Source of the DNA: Anniella stebbinsi
Lineage: Eukaryota; Chordata; Lepidosauria; Squamata; Anniellidae
Length of the DNA stretch: 64,000 nucleotides
Reading direction: 5' to 3'
NCBI GenBank assembly: GCA_029215795.1
Contig: JARDYH010000001.1
Location: 196,175,654-196,239,653 of the forward strand
How positions within the stretch are numbered: the stretch's first letter is position 1; the number at the start of each line of letters is the position of its first letter. Below, one piece after another: positions 57,701 through 64,000 of this stretch. Both the position numbers and the translations under genes were made by a program. Below the pieces are notes generated by a model, which was not told the origin of the DNA, did no database searches, and saw nothing but the letters and a program-made list of their open reading frames with translations.

Positions 57701-60700
57701 ACAAGTGAGACATCCAATGTAGTAGTAGTAGTAATATTACTACTACTAATAATAATAATGTATCTGAAATTAACTTCACTCACTCCTACTTTTGTAGCTT
57801 TTGCTGTACTTTGTTGCTATACTCTGTGTGATACATTCTTCCCTTCCCTCAAATATATTTTCTGGTTGTATCCTCACTCCGCTGCAAGCTGCTGTTTAAC
57901 AGGGTTGTTGCCGGCCAGCCGGCTGGCTGCCCTTTTTATTTTTTTATTTTTAAAATTAAATTTTGTTTTGAAACTTGCTAAAAATCAACAGATGAACAAA
58001 TCTGCTTGAAACTTGGCATGGCTAAAGCCCTACTTAAGATCTAACATGATGCCAAGTTTCATCTCCTTATCTTTAAAAATGATGGGTTTAAAAAACAAAC
58101 ATTTTTTTAAAAAAAATCCTAAAAATCAATAGATGAACAGATCTGCTTCAAACTTGGCATGGTTAAAGCCCTACATACGAGCTATCAAAGTGCCATGTAT
58201 CATCTCTTTATCATTACAAATGACATTTTTTTAAAAAAAAAAATAATTTTAAAACCACATTTTTAAAAATAAAAATCCAAAAAAATCAACAGATGAATGG
58301 ATCTGTTTCAAATTTGGTATGTCTAAAGCCCTACTTAAGGGCTATCATGTTGCCATGTTTCATATCTTTATCTTTAAAAATGACAGAGCTGTAAGCATTT
58401 TTGTTAATTCCCATTGACTGTAAAGTAGAGCTGCCCTTTGTGTGGGGGGAGGATGGGAAAAATCAGGATTTTTCTTCAAATTTCATAATTCCCCCCTCCC
58501 CCTTTCCTGGATTTGTTACCAAAAATCCTGACAGGCCGATAAGTGTGACGTGGGGGAATCCTTATGCAGTTGTTCAACTTCTGAGGCAGCAGAGGGGCTT
58601 GGAAACAAAGGTAGAACCTGGTAGTAGATGGGATGCAGGAACCGCTTAGACCTAGTCAGCATTTTAATTTGTCTCTGTTCAGGTTAATGGCAACAAGTAG
58701 AATTGCATAGTTAGCGCCATTGTACACCTCGAAAACGGAGGAACAAACAACCTTATAGCGATGGTCCTGTATCACTTGTTAAATGGAAGCGCACAGGTGG
58801 CCTTGTCTGTGTGAGGTTGGCTGGTTGGTTTCCACAAAAAAATCTGAATTATCTCATAGCTTAAGTTACTTTAAATGGTGTCAGCAAGGTATGCAGACCC
58901 AAAGAGTGTGAGGCAGTAAAATGACCTATAATGAACAGGAGATGAAAGATGTATAATCCTGCAGTATCAATAGAAGAGGCAGAGACCAGGGAGAATGAGA
59001 ATCCTTACGTTCAAAAACCTGTACAAAGGGGGAGCCTGAACCAGAGTATATGAAATTGTGGGAGCAAAGAAAGGGAGAAGAAAAGATTCCAAATTCAACA
59101 AAGCTCTGAATGTTAACGAGCTTTCTCTTTTTCCCACTCTTGCCCCCCTCCCCCCACCTACCTTATAAATTCACTTTCTCTTATATCTTTTTTCCTGCTG
59201 CTCCTCCATCATTACAAAGTTAGCCTTAATTTTTAGTCACTCTAGGCAGTGAAGGGCTGAGAATCATAAAGGGAACAACGAAGGCAAGAATGGCTAAGGA
59301 AAGAAAGGGCCTTTGTACATGGGACGAGAACAAAGTATTTGAAAGTAGCATGTTGAAGGTTGGCAGACGGTTGAAAAGCTTTTAAAATCTGGTTTCAGCA
59401 TGACTGTTTCTAGACTAGATTTGGCCTATTAGGTATCTTTGCAGACTAATTCACATATCTGGCAGCCCCCAGGCGACTATCTCAGGTGCCACATGAGGCT
59501 GCTGAGCCCACAACAGGGACAGACCTTTTGCATAAACTGGCACCTCCTATGGAGTCTATAAACCAGGGATGGGCAGTTGTGGCCTTGCGGATGTTTCGGC
59601 CTACAACTGCCATGATCCTTCACCATTGGCTGTGCTGGCTAGGACTAATGGGAGCTGTTGCCCACCCGATCTTTTGGTCTACAATTACCCACCCGTGGCA
59701 ATGGTGCCATGCTTTGTGTGGGGACATCAGCCCTTGTTTGGGCTGCCGTACAGATTATTCATTAGAGTTCCTATCCTAAATTGCTGTCCCACCTTTCTGC
59801 CATCAGGGAGTCCCTGGATATATTAGCCAATGTGCTTGCTCAGTTCCTCTGTATTGCTTGAAATAATGGGCATGCTGCTGTTCGCTGACTACTTGTTGAG
59901 GAGGTGAAATGAGTGCCATTATCTTGAAAAAAACAAGGAAGAATCCTGTGGCACCTTAAAGCCTAACAAATTTATTCCAGCATTAATTTTCATGGACTGT
60001 GGGCGACTTCATTAAATGCATGGGGTGTTCTGGAGAGGTTCAGGCTTATATACAGTACATATGGGGTGGGTGTGGGTGGATGGGAAGAATTGTAAACAGT
60101 GAGGCTAGAAGGAAATTACACGCTGAAAGTACTGAGAGTGACATTCACATTGTTAACAGTGGTCATTCACAAAGTAGTAGTTGCTGATAACACAAAATCC
60201 CCGTCTCTTGGTAAGCCAGTTAACACATACAAATCCTTTATCCCAAGTCAAGCCTCTGGTGATAGAATTAAACCTGTTGATGAATTCTAACTCAGGAGTC
60301 TCTCACTCTGATATCCCTTTGAAGTTTCTTTGCTCCAAAATGGCCACTTTATTTATTTGCTTTATCTATTTATTACGTTTCTATACCATCCAATAGCTGA
60401 AACTCTCTTTAAGGTCACTGGCAGGATCCTCCCACTGTTTTTTCAATATTGCCATTTCTGGTATCACATTTGTGCCCATTTAGTTTTTTCTATAGAGATT
60501 GGCCTGTTTGGTCTATATAGAATACAGAAGAGCCTTGCTGACAGAGCATGGCTTATAATATATCGGAAGATGAGCTAGTAAATGATCCCTTTTATTGTGG
60601 ACGACATCATTAGGTGATAGGGTTTTTCTCATTGGCCCTTTCAGTGATAAGTAAATAAAAGAACAAAGCAATTGAAGAGCTATTTCAGGAAAACACATAA

Positions 60701-62956
60701 TGTGACCATGCTTATAGAAAGAAAGTACTGCTGTCAATTGTGTGGAGTGGGGCAGAATTAGTTAGAGGGAGATTAAAGATGCACCAAGTTTATGTATCTT
60801 TTCTGAGCAATATAATTTCAAATTCATGATCAGATTTATTGACTTCCTGTATGAGTCATCTTTCATGAAGGCAGGAAGATTTTACTTTTTTATATCTTCC
60901 TATATGTAGGTGACAGAAATCCTATTTTTAATATTTGAGTATGGATTGTCATCAGTAGGTTAGAAAGCAAACCTATTGATTGAATTGCCCCCCACAAATG
61001 ACAGTATTGATTAAAAATCTCCAGGAAGCAGACCCATGAACTCATTAGCAAAATAGCTACTTCAATAAACTCATGGTAATAAATTACAAAATCACGAGCA
61101 GTTCTGCTGGATGGCAGTTTTCAGCTTTAACTCTTGACTTCACATCTCCTGTAGCTTGAAACATGAATGACATTTCATGGAATCGGTTGAAAGTTAGATC
61201 CTAACTGAAAACAGAATTCAAAGCATTGTATTTTAATCTCTTTTGGAAATCAAATAGTTTCCCCCTCTAGTCTTGCACATTATTCCTGAACAAATGCATA
61301 CAGATATCCTCTTGAACCGGTCGCAGCAGCTATTCTCAAGCTGCACAGCCAAGTTTGCCGATGGACAGCAATGCTCCGTGCCAGTTTTTGACATTACGCA
61401 TCAGACACCCTTGTGTGAAGAACACGCCAAAAAAATGGTAAGTATATTTGATTGGCAAAATACTTGAAGAACACATATCCAACCCAACTCTGGTTTGCAT
61501 GCAAAGTGTAAGTCCGCTAACACAAATGACGTTGCGCTAGCGGAAACCAAGTTCCGAACTATGTGCAAGGGGAGGCAGCAACTAAACGTCTACTTGCTCA
61601 ACCGCTTGCCAATCTTAGGTTTAAAAAGTGATCCTCTAGCGCTTGCACATCAGGAAAAGGCACCATAGCTCTGCTAGTGCAACAGTTACTTCCACTAATA
61701 GTATGCAGTGGATTTAGGCCAGTATTTCCAGCAAACCACAGCATGTTCCACTTTCACATCTAAGGCTGTAATGTGGGCTTTGAACAGAGCCACCATGTTG
61801 CTTCCGACATGATATGGAGGGGAGGGGGCCTTCAGAGCTCCATCCTTGCTCGATCCTTTGAATGCTTATTTGGAGCGGAGTCTGACTGCATTCAGTAGTC
61901 CCATATAACAGCCTAAGAATAATTTTTGCCCTCTTTGGGTATCTCCACCTCCTGTTTATTTTCTCACCATAGACCAGCCTTCCCAAAACCAGCATCCTCC
62001 AGATGTTTGGGACTTCAGCTCCCATCAACCTGAGCCAGCATGCCAATAATCAGAATGAAATGCTGGGAATTGTAGTCTAAAGCATCTGAAGGGCACCAGG
62101 TTGGAGAAGGCTGGCATAAACCTAGTCTTATAGGCTATTATACAGGCATGCCACATTGAAATGGAAGAAGTGTTTCGGTTATTTCACACAGTTTATTTCT
62201 CTTTCTCAGATAAAAGTTTCTGCCATTTGTGTCAGTCAATGAAACACAAGCTCTTACAATTTTATCTCAGGTTTTCTTTTTTCCCAGGCGATCCCCATAC
62301 TGCCACCCAAAAGCTTGAAGATAATTCCCTGCTTTTTCCCTTTGCTAAGCACAAAAGGTCCTCATTGTAACAACTGGAGGCTGAATTTGGCTAATTTAAA
62401 GATCACATCAGTGACTCTCTTTTTGTCATTGGGTAGTTGCTTGCTTAGCAGCATGGAGTTCAGTTTTTGGCTCCTCTAAACGATTTCCCCAAACAGCCTT
62501 TTTTTAAAATTACAGTGCTTTGTTTAAACATTTACAACATTAATGCAAACATTATGTACACAACATACAGCCTGCACTCCATCCACCATGGGTGCAAGCG
62601 CACTTGTTGGGTTTCATGATTCTTTTTTCAAATTTTCCAGTGTTCTGTTTTGCTTTTCATGACATAGAAATGTTTTGGGATGGCAAGGGGGGGAAACCAG
62701 CTGTTCTTCATGTGTTCGTTCCATTCTCACTCTAAAAGGATAACTTTTTGAGAGGAGACAGCTCCCGTAAAGTTCAACACCAGCAGCAGAGGAAACCCAG
62801 GAAAAAAACAAAGCCTCCTGCGCTTACCAAAAAACACAAGAAGAAGAGAAGGCGAGGGCCACGCCGTCCCCAAAAACCAATCCCCCCTGCTGTGCCCCAA
62901 GGAAACCTCAGTATGCCCACCAGCGTCTCACTGCCAATGGAGATATCCCATATACG
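45532..62956 (+). CDS. INO80D: INO80D, INO80 complex subunit D (coding exons 1-7, 3'-partial)
   Basis: INO80D is a nuclear, metazoan-specific accessory subunit of the INO80 ATP-dependent chromatin remodeller. Joined exons: 45532-45749, 48136-48902, 50194-50302, 51921-52148, 56380-56483, 61304-61437, 62739-62956. They read as 592 complete codons. The human protein is about 1027 residues, so the C-terminal part lies beyond the window. Two Cys/His-rich zf-C3Hc3H-type domains are visible: residues about 18-78 (LCSYSPKLCKQRRLNGYAFC, then CNSH) and about 452-520 (PCSGMTKGEPC, then HCFQH, CTAKFADGQQCSVP and CEEH). Between them lie an acidic patch (EEDDDLKKG), a Gln/Pro tract (about 202-215) and a YKHLCRLERAESRQ helix-like segment. 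After domain 2 comes a very basic stretch (KKHKKKRRRGPRRPQK), a likely nuclear localisation signal. The start matches the conserved MYEGKHIHFSEVDNKPLC. All introns are GT-AG. Confidence 0.96.
45812..45890 (+). mobile_element. 5S rRNA-derived SINE fragment
   Basis: gaacctaagcagacctgtgt, then ctggtcagcg and gaatgggagaccatctgga, corresponds to the internal control region of 5S rRNA (box A aagc.aag-like, C-box tggatgggagacc). The tail (gatataaatgttttttt) and the missing 5S ends point to a SINE3-like repeat rather than a functional 5S gene. Confidence 0.7.
46600..46950 (-). repeat. Decayed LINE piece joined to a ggaggacaacatgg repeat
   Basis: The minus strand near 46720-46790 reads CALVTSRLDHSNTPYVGL, a LINE C-terminal relic. 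From 46838, aaaaaggaggacaacatggc, then gggggcgtgcccaccaaca, matches the block at 57510-57700. Confidence 0.5.
47545..47635. repeat. gcaatcctat-type palindromic repeat relic
   Basis: tagtgcagtcctatgcatgt, then tgggg.gtactccca and tgtataggattgtag. The rest of intron 1 (47640-48135) shows nothing recognisable. Confidence 0.5.
48136..48902 (+). CDS. INO80D: INO80D coding exon 2 (large, Gln tract)
   Basis: Acceptor gctcttcaaag at 48135 and donor gtaggt at 48903. It encodes residues 73-328: the last ligands of domain 1 (YCNSH), SLTVPPLALKMPNGLDGMSL, the acidic patch, (CAG)4-(CAG)7 glutamines at 48521-48562, and RLQRLVKLCTQKQQLDADLF. Confidence 0.95.
49298..49575. mobile_element. MITE-like repeat, GGGCAGGATCC ends
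   Basis: The left end gggcaggatcctgttgcgcc is mirrored by cattggatcctgccca on the right. The interior has partial inverted symmetry. No coding capacity. Confidence 0.55.
50194..50302 (+). CDS. INO80D: INO80D coding exon 3
   Basis: Acceptor actttccag at 50193 and donor gtaagt at 50303. It encodes residues 329-364 (LDWSEDSGEELEELEQTSPY, then QVAWSIREALRYERN). Confidence 0.94.
50345..51480. other. INO80D intron, no feature recognised
   Basis: No exon or repeat family identified. Confidence 0.45.
51500..51770 (-). repeat. Reverse LINE 3' region fragment
   Basis: ccaaaaagacattaatatag, then gcaccaggtgagcctctgaa and ctgtggggtgctacagcaga, resembles the region just before the LINE tail, related to the inner part of the 2670-2917 insert (gacctggtgctgaaaag). 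Confidence 0.55.
51921..52148 (+). CDS. INO80D: INO80D coding exon 4
   Basis: Acceptor atttcacag at 51920 and donor gtgagc at 52149. It encodes residues 365-440 (PDDDDDASGRSSRISQLCTY, then KYKHLCRLERAESRQRKCQH). The (GAT)n run encodes the Asp tract. Confidence 0.95.
52404..52600 (-). mobile_element. tRNA-derived SINE, reverse
   Basis: The reverse complement has gctcagtggtagagtccctg (A box) and gtcccaggtttgatcccc (B box), then ctgaagagcagctgctagtc, and ends in ggaagcttcctgtgctcct. This is a common squamate SINE layout. Confidence 0.75.
53228..53395 (+). mobile_element. tRNA-derived SINE, forward
   Basis: gccagagctcaggtgtagag (A box), catatactttgcatgcaaca, then ccaggttcaatctctggc (B box). Same family as 52404-52600, more diverged in its 3' part. 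Confidence 0.7.
53880..54315 (+). mobile_element. LINE C-terminal and 3' fragment
   Basis: Frames 53738-54250 and 54027-54263 share the decayed C-terminus of a CR1/L2-type LINE: ERIFSCIAPKLWDALPLALQ, then LAPTLSAFKKGIKTHIF. A T-rich 3' end (tgttatggtttttaacattg) follows and is directly abutted by a MITE at 54319. Confidence 0.7.
54319..54833. mobile_element. 515-bp MITE, TGGCTCAGTTCAGACAACA ends
   Basis: The left end TGGCTCAGTTCAGACAACAC is mirrored by TTGTGTGAAATGAGCCA. A second inverted repeat lies at 54336-54408 (caacacatttctcaa / ttgagaaatgtgttg). No transposase. Same superfamily as 31035-31336. Confidence 0.7.
54840..56379. other. INO80D intron, unclassified
   Basis: The part at 55260-55700 (caggtcattggccctcatcc, then ggagacaagttggaactttg and caatatcccacaggcctgag) reads like the reverse of an internal LINE-derived reptile repeat, but I could not confirm the family. 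Confidence 0.4.
56380..56483 (+). CDS. INO80D: INO80D coding exon 5
   Basis: Acceptor ctgtttcag at 56379 and donor gtatct at 56484. It encodes residues 441-475 (PCSGMTKGEPCTNKALPFTK, then HCFQ), the start of the second Cys/His domain. Confidence 0.94.
56640..56785. repeat. Dispersed repeat with cagcggttaat motifs (copy 3)
   Basis: gcctcataggttgtgcagta, then ggggctaaacaactcagcgg, ttaatccatgg and tgtgaacaggg. Related to 5935-6205. Confidence 0.45.
57060..57108 (+). repeat. LINE 3' tail, short fragment
   Basis: gcttcagtgatggggtggta, then tagaaatgtaattaattaa. A diverged recurrent LINE terminus. Confidence 0.55.
57489..57705. mobile_element. hAT-like repeat, TAGGGTGACC start, right end missing
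   Basis: Begins tagggtgaccgtattttgga, then ggaggacaacatggtctgcc and aacatgtccacccccagagg. The TAGGGTGACC terminus is shared with 24226 and 24767, and the body with 46838-46950. No complementary right terminus is seen. Confidence 0.55.
57982..58400. repeat. Three-copy tandem repeat, period about 140-160 bp
   Basis: Three head-to-tail units start at about 57982, 58123 and 58283 (aaatcaacagatgaacaaat; aaatcaatagatgaacagat; aaatcaacagatgaatggat). Each continues with aaacttggcatggctaaagc, then ccctac..aag, a catg..tttcat block and atctttaaaaatga. They are separated by A/T-rich linkers of variable length. Confidence 0.8.
58401..59560. other. INO80D intron, no feature recognised
   Basis: Unique-looking sequence. 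Open frame 58401-58649 has no domain. Confidence 0.45.
59562..59705. mobile_element. hAT-like MITE, CAGGGATGGGCA start
   Basis: ccagggatgggcagttgtgg, then ggcctacaactgccatgatc, ccattggctgtgctggctag and gatgggagctgttgcccac-like sequence. A relative of 19414-19533 with a decayed right end. Confidence 0.6.
59935..60016 (-). repeat. Hammerhead-like repeat, degraded
   Basis: The minus strand reads TTAATGAAGTCGCCCACAG, then CCATGAAAATTAATGCTGG, AATAAATTTGTTAGGC and ggtgccacagg. The wording matches a widespread amniote repeat whose less decayed versions read CTGATGA..GAAAGC. Here the core bases are mutated. Confidence 0.5.
60345..60415 (-). repeat. Reverse LINE 3' tail
   Basis: tttatttatttgctttatct, then attacgtttctataccatcc and aatagctgaaactctc, the complement of the recurrent LINE terminus. 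Confidence 0.7.
60420..61303. other. INO80D intron before coding exon 6
   Basis: No repeat or gene recognised. The last 33 bases may be exonic if the 61270 acceptor is used. Confidence 0.45.
61304..61437 (+). CDS. INO80D: INO80D coding exon 6
   Basis: Residues 476-520 (HILLNRSQQLFSSCTAKFAD, then THQTPLCEEHAKKM). The start after atgcatacag at 61303 follows the conserved protein (CFQ-HILLN). A better-looking acceptor (tttccccctctag) ends at 61270 and would add 11 in-frame codons. Donor gtaagt at 61438. Confidence 0.9.
61975..62113. mobile_element. hAT-like MITE, CAGCCTTCCC ends
   Basis: A 139-bp element starting cagccttcccaaaaccagca and ending gcaccaggttggagaaggctg. It has terminal inverted repeats and inner actacaattccc / gggacttcagctccc-type symmetry. 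Flanking octamers ccatagac and gcataaac match at 6 of 8 positions, compatible with an aged 8-bp target duplication. Confidence 0.7.
62739..62956 (+). CDS. INO80D: INO80D coding exon 7
   Basis: Acceptor ctctaaaag at 62738 and donor gtcagt at 62957. It encodes residues 521-592 (DNFLRGDSSRKVQHQQQRKP, then the Lys/Arg-rich NLS-like tract and PAVPQGNLSMPTSVSLPMEI). The coding sequence continues past the window. Confidence 0.94.
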
Positions 62957-63611
62957 GTCAGTGCCTAGCAGCTATTAATTTTTAAAGTGACTAGCCAGTA
63001 TTGGAAAAGATGGACCGAGTGAATGAATATATTCTATGAGAAATAGGATATTTACGAGAAATAGGATAGCCAAGTCTGAAGTTCTATGCACACTTAATTG
63101 GAAATAAGTCCTGTTGAACACGGTGGGATTTACTTCTGAGTAAACATGCATTGGAACAGGCTGCAATATTGGGGGAAGGATTGTGGGCAGTCATTCCACG
63201 CACTTGTAGAGTGATCGCTCACTCATTTACCCTCCTAACTGTGCGTTGCTGCCTGCCCAGGTCTCCAGGGGGCATTTATTAGACTAACTTGGAGGCAAGT
63301 TTATGACCTAATGCAACAGTCTTTGCTACTGATGTAATGTTCTTTTCATACAATGTAGCTCCTTCCGTAATAAATTGCCCTACCAAAGAGGCAGGCTTTT
63401 GCTTCCGCATTACATTCTCATGCTCCTTATGCATCTGAGACTATTGAAAAGGTAGAATTATATTTATGTGGCTGACACATATCTACCAATAGAATATGTA
63501 GATTAAATTAGTATAGAATTTAACACTACTTAATGGCCCCTTTCTAGTAATATAATAAAATCTTAATAGTAGCTGAGCTGGCAACACAGTATGTCAGTCA
63601 ATGAACACATT
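62957..63611. other. INO80D intron, right part of window
   Basis: It holds a relic of the cttaattggaaataagtcc / acttctgagtaaacatgcat repeat at 63085-63170. Otherwise nothing is recognised. Confidence 0.5.
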
Positions 63612-63961
63612 GACCCTGTTCAAACAACATGCTGAGCCATGGTTAGGCTGCTAACCCTTTTGTATCAAATGGTTAGTGAACGTGTTTAAATCATGGTTAT
63701 GTGGCCACCATGGTTAGGAATGGTTCACATGACATGATAAGCCATAATGGGCCTGTTCAAACAACACAGTAGGCCATGGTTAGGCCGCTAACCCTTTTGC
63801 AGCAAATAGTGAGCGTGTTTAAACCATGGTTATGTAGCCAGCATGGTTAAGAATGGTTCACATGACACACTAAGTCATGGTTCACATGTCACGCTAAGCC
63901 AAAATGTTTAGCTCAAAATGCTTAACCACCGTGGCTTAGTGTGTCATCTGAACAGGGTCAC
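63612..63961. repeat. MITE with cctgttcaaacaac ends, duplicated (copy 3)
   Basis: Two tandem units (63612-63750 and 63751-63961) begin ccctgttcaaacaacatgct and gcctgttcaaacaacacagt. The second ends gtgtcatctgaacagggtca, complementary to the start. Same family as 6983-7199. Confidence 0.7.
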
Positions 63962-64000
63962 AGAGAACTTCTTCCAAATCAACATGGTGCCCTCCAGATG

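Noticed and set aside
57982..58400. CRISPR-like array
   Set aside because: Units of about 150 bp with diverged copies and A/T linkers in a vertebrate intron do not fit a CRISPR repeat-spacer pattern.

Overview
The window is genomic DNA from a vertebrate, most likely a squamate reptile. Two single-copy nuclear genes with GT-AG introns lie head to tail on the + strand: NDUFS1 (75-kDa subunit of mitochondrial complex I, complete from its ATG to its stop) and INO80D (a subunit of the INO80 chromatin remodeller, first seven coding exons only). The same two genes are neighbours in the same relative direction in mammals, so this looks like conserved synteny. The reptile call rests on the repeats: CR1/L2-type LINE fragments with a shared 3' end (..gagagcttcggctatgg..ggtata..aataaataaa), a Penelope-like GIY-YIG remnant, tRNA- and 5S-derived SINEs, and many palindromic hAT-like MITEs. 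I cannot name the species.

Layout. 1-761: probably intron 1 of NDUFS1; its promoter and non-coding first exon lie before the window. 762-21522: 18 NDUFS1 coding exons, reading as one 728-residue protein with every iron-sulphur ligand present. Its introns hold a CR1/L2-type LINE with a second element nested in it (1395-3850), a Penelope-like fragment (4574-4816), a reverse LINE 3' end next to coding exon 2 (4905-5560) and a GC-rich double palindrome (18131-18720). 21523 to about 33700: 3' UTR and intergenic DNA with an unexplained 214-codon ORF, two hAT-like palindromic elements (24226-25086), an endonuclease-type LINE with disrupted frames (28050-30870) and a 302-bp MITE (31035-31336). About 33700-34165: probable INO80D first exon, next to a CpG island that runs to about 34900. 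34166-45502: a long 5' UTR intron of mostly anonymous DNA. 45503-62956: INO80D coding exons 1-7, open at the right edge. 62957-64000: the next INO80D intron, ending in a duplicated MITE.

The two genes act in different compartments (mitochondrial inner membrane and nucleus) and show no functional link. I see no bacterial operon, CRISPR array or coherent new enzyme system. The least ordinary signal is a set of dispersed repeats (about 22368, 35845-35950, 44191 and 59979) whose cores resemble type I hammerhead ribozymes: CTGANGA, a short self-complementary stem, then GAAA and a palindromic AGCT or ACGCGT. Hammerhead ribozymes are known from Penelope-like elements, and one such element is present here, so the link is plausible but unproven. 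Other points worth checking are a GC-AG intron in NDUFS1, a uORF whose stop overlaps the INO80D start codon (TGATG), a competing in-frame splice acceptor in INO80D, and the 214-codon ORF just after NDUFS1.
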